Below, one piece after another: positions 13,772 to 17,030 of a stretch of 17,030 nt of DNA; position 1 is the first letter of the stretch, and each line of letters starts with the position of its first letter. A program made the translations under genes and the position numbers. A model generated the notes under the pieces. It saw only the letters and a program-made list of their open reading frames with translations, was not told where the DNA came from and did no database searches. The stretch comes from an uncultured Asticcacaulis sp. (GTDB taxonomy: Bacteria; Pseudomonadota; Alphaproteobacteria; Caulobacterales; Caulobacteraceae): NCBI GenBank assembly GCA_946480525.1, contig CAMLLA010000033.1, positions 1 through 17,030 on the forward strand, written 5' to 3'.

Positions 13772-15307
13772 ATGAAGACCATTGAACGGGGTAAGCCCCT
13801 GTCTCGCATAGTCATTCTGGGCGGTGGAACCGCCGGCTGGATGACCGCTGCCTCCCTCGTCCATCATTATCGCCACACACAGATCCAGATCACCCTCGTC
13901 GAGTCGCTGGCCATAGGCACGATCGGTGTCGGCGAAGCCACCATCCCCACCTTGCGCCGCTTCTACGCCACGCTGGGCATGACCGATTACGACGTCATCT
14001 CGGCCACCCAAGCCTCATGCAAGCTCGGCATCCGCTTCAATGGCTGGAAGCAGGAAGGCTCAAGCTTCATCCACCCGTTCGGGGCGTTCGGCCATGACTT
14101 CGGCGGCGTCGGCTTCCATCATTTCTGGAACCGCTATCGCGACACGTTCGGCCTTGCGGACATCGACGACTATGCCATGGGGGCCGCATTGGCCAAGGCC
14201 GGCAAGTTCGCCCTGCCCTCGCCGACGACGGACGCCTATACCCAGTTCGACTGGGCGCTGCATTTCGATGCCGGGCTGTTCGCCAACCACATGCGCGACT
14301 TCGCCAAGGCACGCGGCGTCACCCATGTCGATGCGGTGCTGAAGGACGTCACGCTCGATCCCCATAACGGGCATATCCGCTCGCTCGATCTCGACACCGG
14401 CCAGTCGATCGCAGGCGACCTGTTCATCGACTGCTCGGGCTTCCAGGCGCTTTTGATCGGCAAGGCCCTGGGCGTTGGTTACGAGGACTACGGCCAGTGG
14501 CTCTACTGCGACAGCGCCGTCGCCCAGCAGAGCGAGCGCGTCAGCGTCCCAAATTCCTACACTGACGTAACCGCCCGGCCCGCCGGATGGCAGTGGCACA
14601 TCCCACTTCAGCACCGGTCGGGCAATGGCCATGTCTATTCCTCGGCGCACATGTCCGACGACCAGGCCATCGCTATGCTAGGCAAAAGCCTGCCGGGCAA
14701 GGCGGTCACCGAGCCGCGCGTCATACGCTTCCGCCCCGGCCGCCGCATGAAGGCGTGGGAGAAGAACTGCATAGCCATAGGTCTCAGTTCTGGTTTTCTG
14801 GAACCGTTGGAATCGACGTCGATCGCGCTGATCCAGACCGGCATCGAACGCATCCAGATGCTGTTGCCGGTCGACGGCTATGATGAGATGCTGGTCGACG
14901 AGCACAACGACATGGCCAGGCGCGAGATGGAGCGCACGCGCGACTTCATCATCCTGCACTATAGGCTGAACCAGCGGAACGATACGGACTTCTGGAAACA
15001 GGCAGCCAGCATGGATCTGCCCGACACGCTGCAACGTAAGATCGATCTTTATCAGCGCCGCGGCCACTTCGTCCGCTACCGCTGGGAAATGTTCCACCCC
15101 GCCTCGTGGCTGGCCATCTATGCCGGTTTCGATGTCTGGCCGGACAGCGTCGATCCCGCCGTGGCGCAACTGACCCCGGCCGAAGTTCGGTCGCGTCTGC
15201 TGCACATCCGCCAGGAGATCGGCGCGACGGTGAAGGCCGCGCCTGTGCACCGCGCCTTCCTCGACCATTGCAACCGCCTTTCGGGAGGACACCGTGTCTC
15301 CGCTTAA
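13772..15307 (+). CDS. Flavin-dependent tryptophan-halogenase-family protein 1
   Basis: Member of the FADH2-dependent halogenase family, which adds chlorine or bromine to indoles and other aromatics using O2 and reduced flavin from a partner reductase. The 511-residue protein has the FAD-binding motif GGGTAGW (17-23), GTIGVGEATIP (49-59), the catalytic-lysine region CKLGIRF with Lys84 (matching PrnA Lys79), the halogenase signature WQWHIP (273-278), and GFLEPLEST with Glu347-Ser348 (matching PrnA Glu346-Ser347). No signal peptide, so cytoplasmic. GGGGAG lies 6 bases before the ATG at 13772, preferred over the in-frame ATG at 13730. It overlaps the next gene by 14 bases. Sharing a locus with a TonB receptor argues for a non-tryptophan substrate. 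True halogenating activity is unproven. Confidence 0.9.
   Translation: MKTIERGKPLSRIVILGGGTAGWMTAASLVHHYRHTQIQITLVESLAIGTIGVGEATIPTLRRFYATLGMTDYDVISATQASCKLGIRFNGWKQEGSSFIHPFGAFGHDFGGVGFHHFWNRYRDTFGLADIDDYAMGAALAKAGKFALPSPTTDAYTQFDWALHFDAGLFANHMRDFAKARGVTHVDAVLKDVTLDPHNGHIRSLDLDTGQSIAGDLFIDCSGFQALLIGKALGVGYEDYGQWLYCDSAVAQQSERVSVPNSYTDVTARPAGWQWHIPLQHRSGNGHVYSSAHMSDDQAIAMLGKSLPGKAVTEPRVIRFRPGRRMKAWEKNCIAIGLSSGFLEPLESTSIALIQTGIERIQMLLPVDGYDEMLVDEHNDMARREMERTRDFIILHYRLNQRNDTDFWKQAASMDLPDTLQRKIDLYQRRGHFVRYRWEMFHPASWLAIYAGFDVWPDSVDPAVAQLTPAEVRSRLLHIRQEIGATVKAAPVHRAFLDHCNRLSGGHRVSA
15283..15296 (+). promoter_or_regulatory. Ribosome-binding site that favours a GTG start for halogenase 2
   Basis: GGGAGG lies 5 bases before GTG at 15294-15296, inside the end of halogenase gene 1. 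An ATG eight codons later (15318) has only AAAGAG upstream. The better site and the coupling by a 14-base overlap favour the GTG start. Confidence 0.6.
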
Positions 15308-16865
15308 AGAGTCCCATATGAGAGATCCGAACGAAATCCGCGATGTCGTCATTTGCGGCGGCGGCACGGCCGGCTGGATGGCGGCCGCCCTGTTCGCCGT
15401 CCACATGCCGGGCGCCAATGTCCTGCTGATCGAATCCGAAGAGATCGGCACGATCGGCGTCGGCGAATCGACCATTCCGCCCTTCCTGGGCCTGATCAAG
15501 AATCTCGGCATCAACGAACAGGACTTCATCCAGAAGACGCAAGCCTCGTTCAAGCTGGGCATCCGCTTCGACAACTGGTTGACGAAGGACCACAGCTACT
15601 TCCACCCGTTCGGCCAGATCGGGGCGCCGATAGAGAGCAACGACTTCTACCACTGCTGGCTGAAAGCCAGGCTCGAAGGCCACGACAGCGAGCTTCAGGA
15701 CTTTGCCCCGGCCTCGGTCATGGCGGACCACGGCCGCTTCATGCTGCCGCAAAAGGCCCAGCGCACGCCGATCGGTTCGGCCAACTATGCGCTGCATGTC
15801 GATGCCAAACTGGTGGCGCAATACCTCAGGACCCACGCCGAAAAGTTCGGCACGAAACGCACCGAAGGCCTGATTGAAGCCGTCCACCAGGCACCCAACG
15901 GCAATGTCCGCTCGGTCGTGCTCAAGTCTGGTGAGGAGATCAGCGGCGACCTGTTCGTCGACTGCACCGGTTTCCGGGCGCTGCTGATCGGCAAGACGCT
16001 TAACGTCGAATACGAAAGCTGGGCCGACCAGCTTTTGTGCAATCGCGCCGTCGTCTGCCAGACCGAGAATGTCGGCGAACCCGCGCCCTATACTTTGGCT
16101 CAGGCGCAGGATTACGGCTGGCGCTGGCGCATCCCATTGCAGCACCGGTCGGGCAATGGGTACGTCTTCTGCAAGGACTATATCTCCGACGACGAAGCGA
16201 CCGCCACGCTCTTGAGCCAGGTCGAGGGCAAGGTCGTGGCCGGTCCCATGATCGTGCCGTTCACGACCGGCATCCGCAAGCAGGTGTGGTCGAAGAACGT
16301 CCTATCGCTGGGCCTGGCATCGGGGTTCATCGAGCCGCTGGAATCGACGGCGATCCATCTCGTCTATCGCACGCTCGACTTCTTCTTCCGCTACTTCCCG
16401 GACAAGTCGTTCAATCCGGCGCTTCAGGCCGATTTCAACCGCCGCATCTATGCCGATTACGACGAGATCAAGGACTTCATCATCCTGCACTATTGCGTCA
16501 CCCAGCGCGACGACACGGCGTTCTGGCGCAGGGTCAAATCGGATCCGATCCCCGATAGCCTGCGCGCCAAGCTGGATGTCTTCCGCGCCTCTGGCGCTTT
16601 ACGCGAAACGGGTCCGGAAGAACTGTTCCGCCAGCCATCGTGGTATTCGGTGCTGGAAGGCATGGGCGTCAGGCCCTACCGCTACAACTTCCTGACCGAC
16701 CGGCTGGATAGTGCACAATTGCATCGTTTGCTAAACGAAGTGAAACCGCAGCTGAGGACGTTCGTACAAGCCTTGCCAGCGCTGTCAGACTTCCTTAAAA
16801 CCCATTGTCCAGCCGATCGCGCGACGCCGCCGGATACGCTGACGCCGACCTTCGCCGCCGAATGA
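15294..16865 (+). CDS. Flavin-dependent tryptophan-halogenase-family protein 2
   Basis: Second member of the FADH2-dependent halogenase family, 523 residues. It shows GGGTAGW (22-28), GTIGVGEST (52-60), FKLGIRF with putative catalytic Lys87, WRWRIP (276-281), IPLQHRSGNG shared with halogenase 1, and GFIEPLEST with Glu350-Ser351. All catalytic landmarks are kept, so it looks functional. The tandem arrangement and shared blocks (HPFG, DFIILHY) suggest an old duplication with divergence rather than a recent copy. It starts with GTG within gene 1 and is probably translated by coupling; the alternative ATG at 15318 would remove eight residues. Its stop overlaps a possible ATG of the next gene in an ATGA. 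No flavin reductase gene is in the window. The substrate is unknown. Confidence 0.9.
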   Translation: MSPLKESHMRDPNEIRDVVICGGGTAGWMAAALFAVHMPGANVLLIESEEIGTIGVGESTIPPFLGLIKNLGINEQDFIQKTQASFKLGIRFDNWLTKDHSYFHPFGQIGAPIESNDFYHCWLKARLEGHDSELQDFAPASVMADHGRFMLPQKAQRTPIGSANYALHVDAKLVAQYLRTHAEKFGTKRTEGLIEAVHQAPNGNVRSVVLKSGEEISGDLFVDCTGFRALLIGKTLNVEYESWADQLLCNRAVVCQTENVGEPAPYTLAQAQDYGWRWRIPLQHRSGNGYVFCKDYISDDEATATLLSQVEGKVVAGPMIVPFTTGIRKQVWSKNVLSLGLASGFIEPLESTAIHLVYRTLDFFFRYFPDKSFNPALQADFNRRIYADYDEIKDFIILHYCVTQRDDTAFWRRVKSDPIPDSLRAKLDVFRASGALRETGPEELFRQPSWYSVLEGMGVRPYRYNFLTDRLDSAQLHRLLNEVKPQLRTFVQALPALSDFLKTHCPADRATPPDTLTPTFAAE

Positions 16866-16894
16866 ACCCGAACAAGAGAGACGGAAACGCCCGA

Positions 16895-17030
16895 ATGACC
16901 CTCAACAAACTTGCGCTTCTGAGCGCGACCGCCCTGATCGCCTTCGCGCCGATGGCCGCGTCCGCCCAAACCAATACGACCACCAATGCGCCCAAGGCGG
17001 CCGAAGGCCCAAAAGACGCGCCCGCCGAGC
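16895..17030 (+). CDS. Exported protein, first 45 residues only (cut by window edge)
   Basis: The visible part is a signal peptide: a short n-region with Lys5, a hydrophobic core LALLSATALIAFAP, and likely cleavage after ASA24, followed by a low-complexity Thr/Asn/Ala/Pro/Lys stretch. Family cannot be told; another TonB-dependent receptor, a lipid- or sugar-acting hydrolase, or a periplasmic protein are all possible in such a locus. An in-frame ATG at 16862 overlaps the halogenase 2 stop as ATGA and would add 11 polar residues. The ATG at 16895 gives the more normal signal peptide, and AAGAGAG lies about 14 bases before it. It is most likely in the same transcript as the halogenases. Confidence 0.7.
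   Translation, partial: MTLNKLALLSATALIAFAPMAASAQTNTTTNAPKAAEGPKDAPAE

Noticed and set aside
11690..14011. A 773-residue open frame on the minus strand
   Set aside because: It is antisense to the TonB-dependent receptor and the start of halogenase 1, crosses a strong plus-strand terminator, and shows no recognisable domain.
14949..16145. A 398-residue open frame on the minus strand
   Set aside because: It is antisense to both halogenase genes, and its composition is that of a shadow frame.
13772..17030. A halogenated natural-product biosynthesis cluster
   Set aside because: Only the two halogenase-like genes fit. No NRPS, PKS, prenyltransferase or tailoring genes are present, and the LacI and TonB-receptor context suggests uptake and catabolism.

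Overview
The window is GC-rich alphaproteobacterial chromosome. The Xanthomonas/Caulobacter-type TonB receptor, the tandem flavin-dependent halogenases beside it, the divergent LacI regulator and an apparently leaderless promoter all point to Caulobacterales (Asticcacaulis, Brevundimonas or Caulobacter-like). That placement is inferred from gene content only. No rRNA, tRNA, CRISPR array, insertion sequence or prophage gene was found.

Layout: (1) 1-3069, minus strand: a prpB-prpC-prpD methylcitrate-cycle operon for propionyl-CoA breakdown. prpD runs off the left edge. A well-formed promoter upstream of prpB carries inverted repeats that look like operators. (2) 3103-3955: two small hypothetical genes transcribed away from each other; the minus-strand one ends in a strong terminator. 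(3) 3956-4183: a gene-free stretch with four consecutive hairpins. (4) 4184-6219, minus strand: a poxvirus-type DNA topoisomerase IB gene, then a compact cluster of a small hypothetical protein and two 86-residue DUF5985-like membrane proteins. (5) 6328-8830, plus strand: a BlaI-type repressor and an M56 (BlaR1-like) membrane metalloprotease. They share a promoter that holds two copies of one palindrome and places the transcription start about on the blaI start codon. The M56 protein has a long Ala/Glu- and Pro-rich C-terminal part instead of a penicillin-binding sensor, and an internal start with a strong Shine-Dalgarno sequence could make that part separately. (6) 8851-17030: a nutrient-uptake locus made of a LacI regulator (minus), a 460-bp intergenic region full of palindromes, a 1048-residue TonB-dependent receptor, a structured intercistronic region with a strong terminator, two overlapping tryptophan-halogenase-like genes, and the start of another exported protein.

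How they work together: the prp genes form one catabolic pathway. blaI and the M56 gene form a repressor/antirepressor pair. The LacI protein probably controls the receptor, and possibly the halogenases, in response to a sugar or related ligand. The terminator between receptor and halogenases should lower or condition halogenase expression. The least explained parts are the halogenase pair with its leader, the M56 C-terminal module with its internal start, and the DUF5985 cluster.
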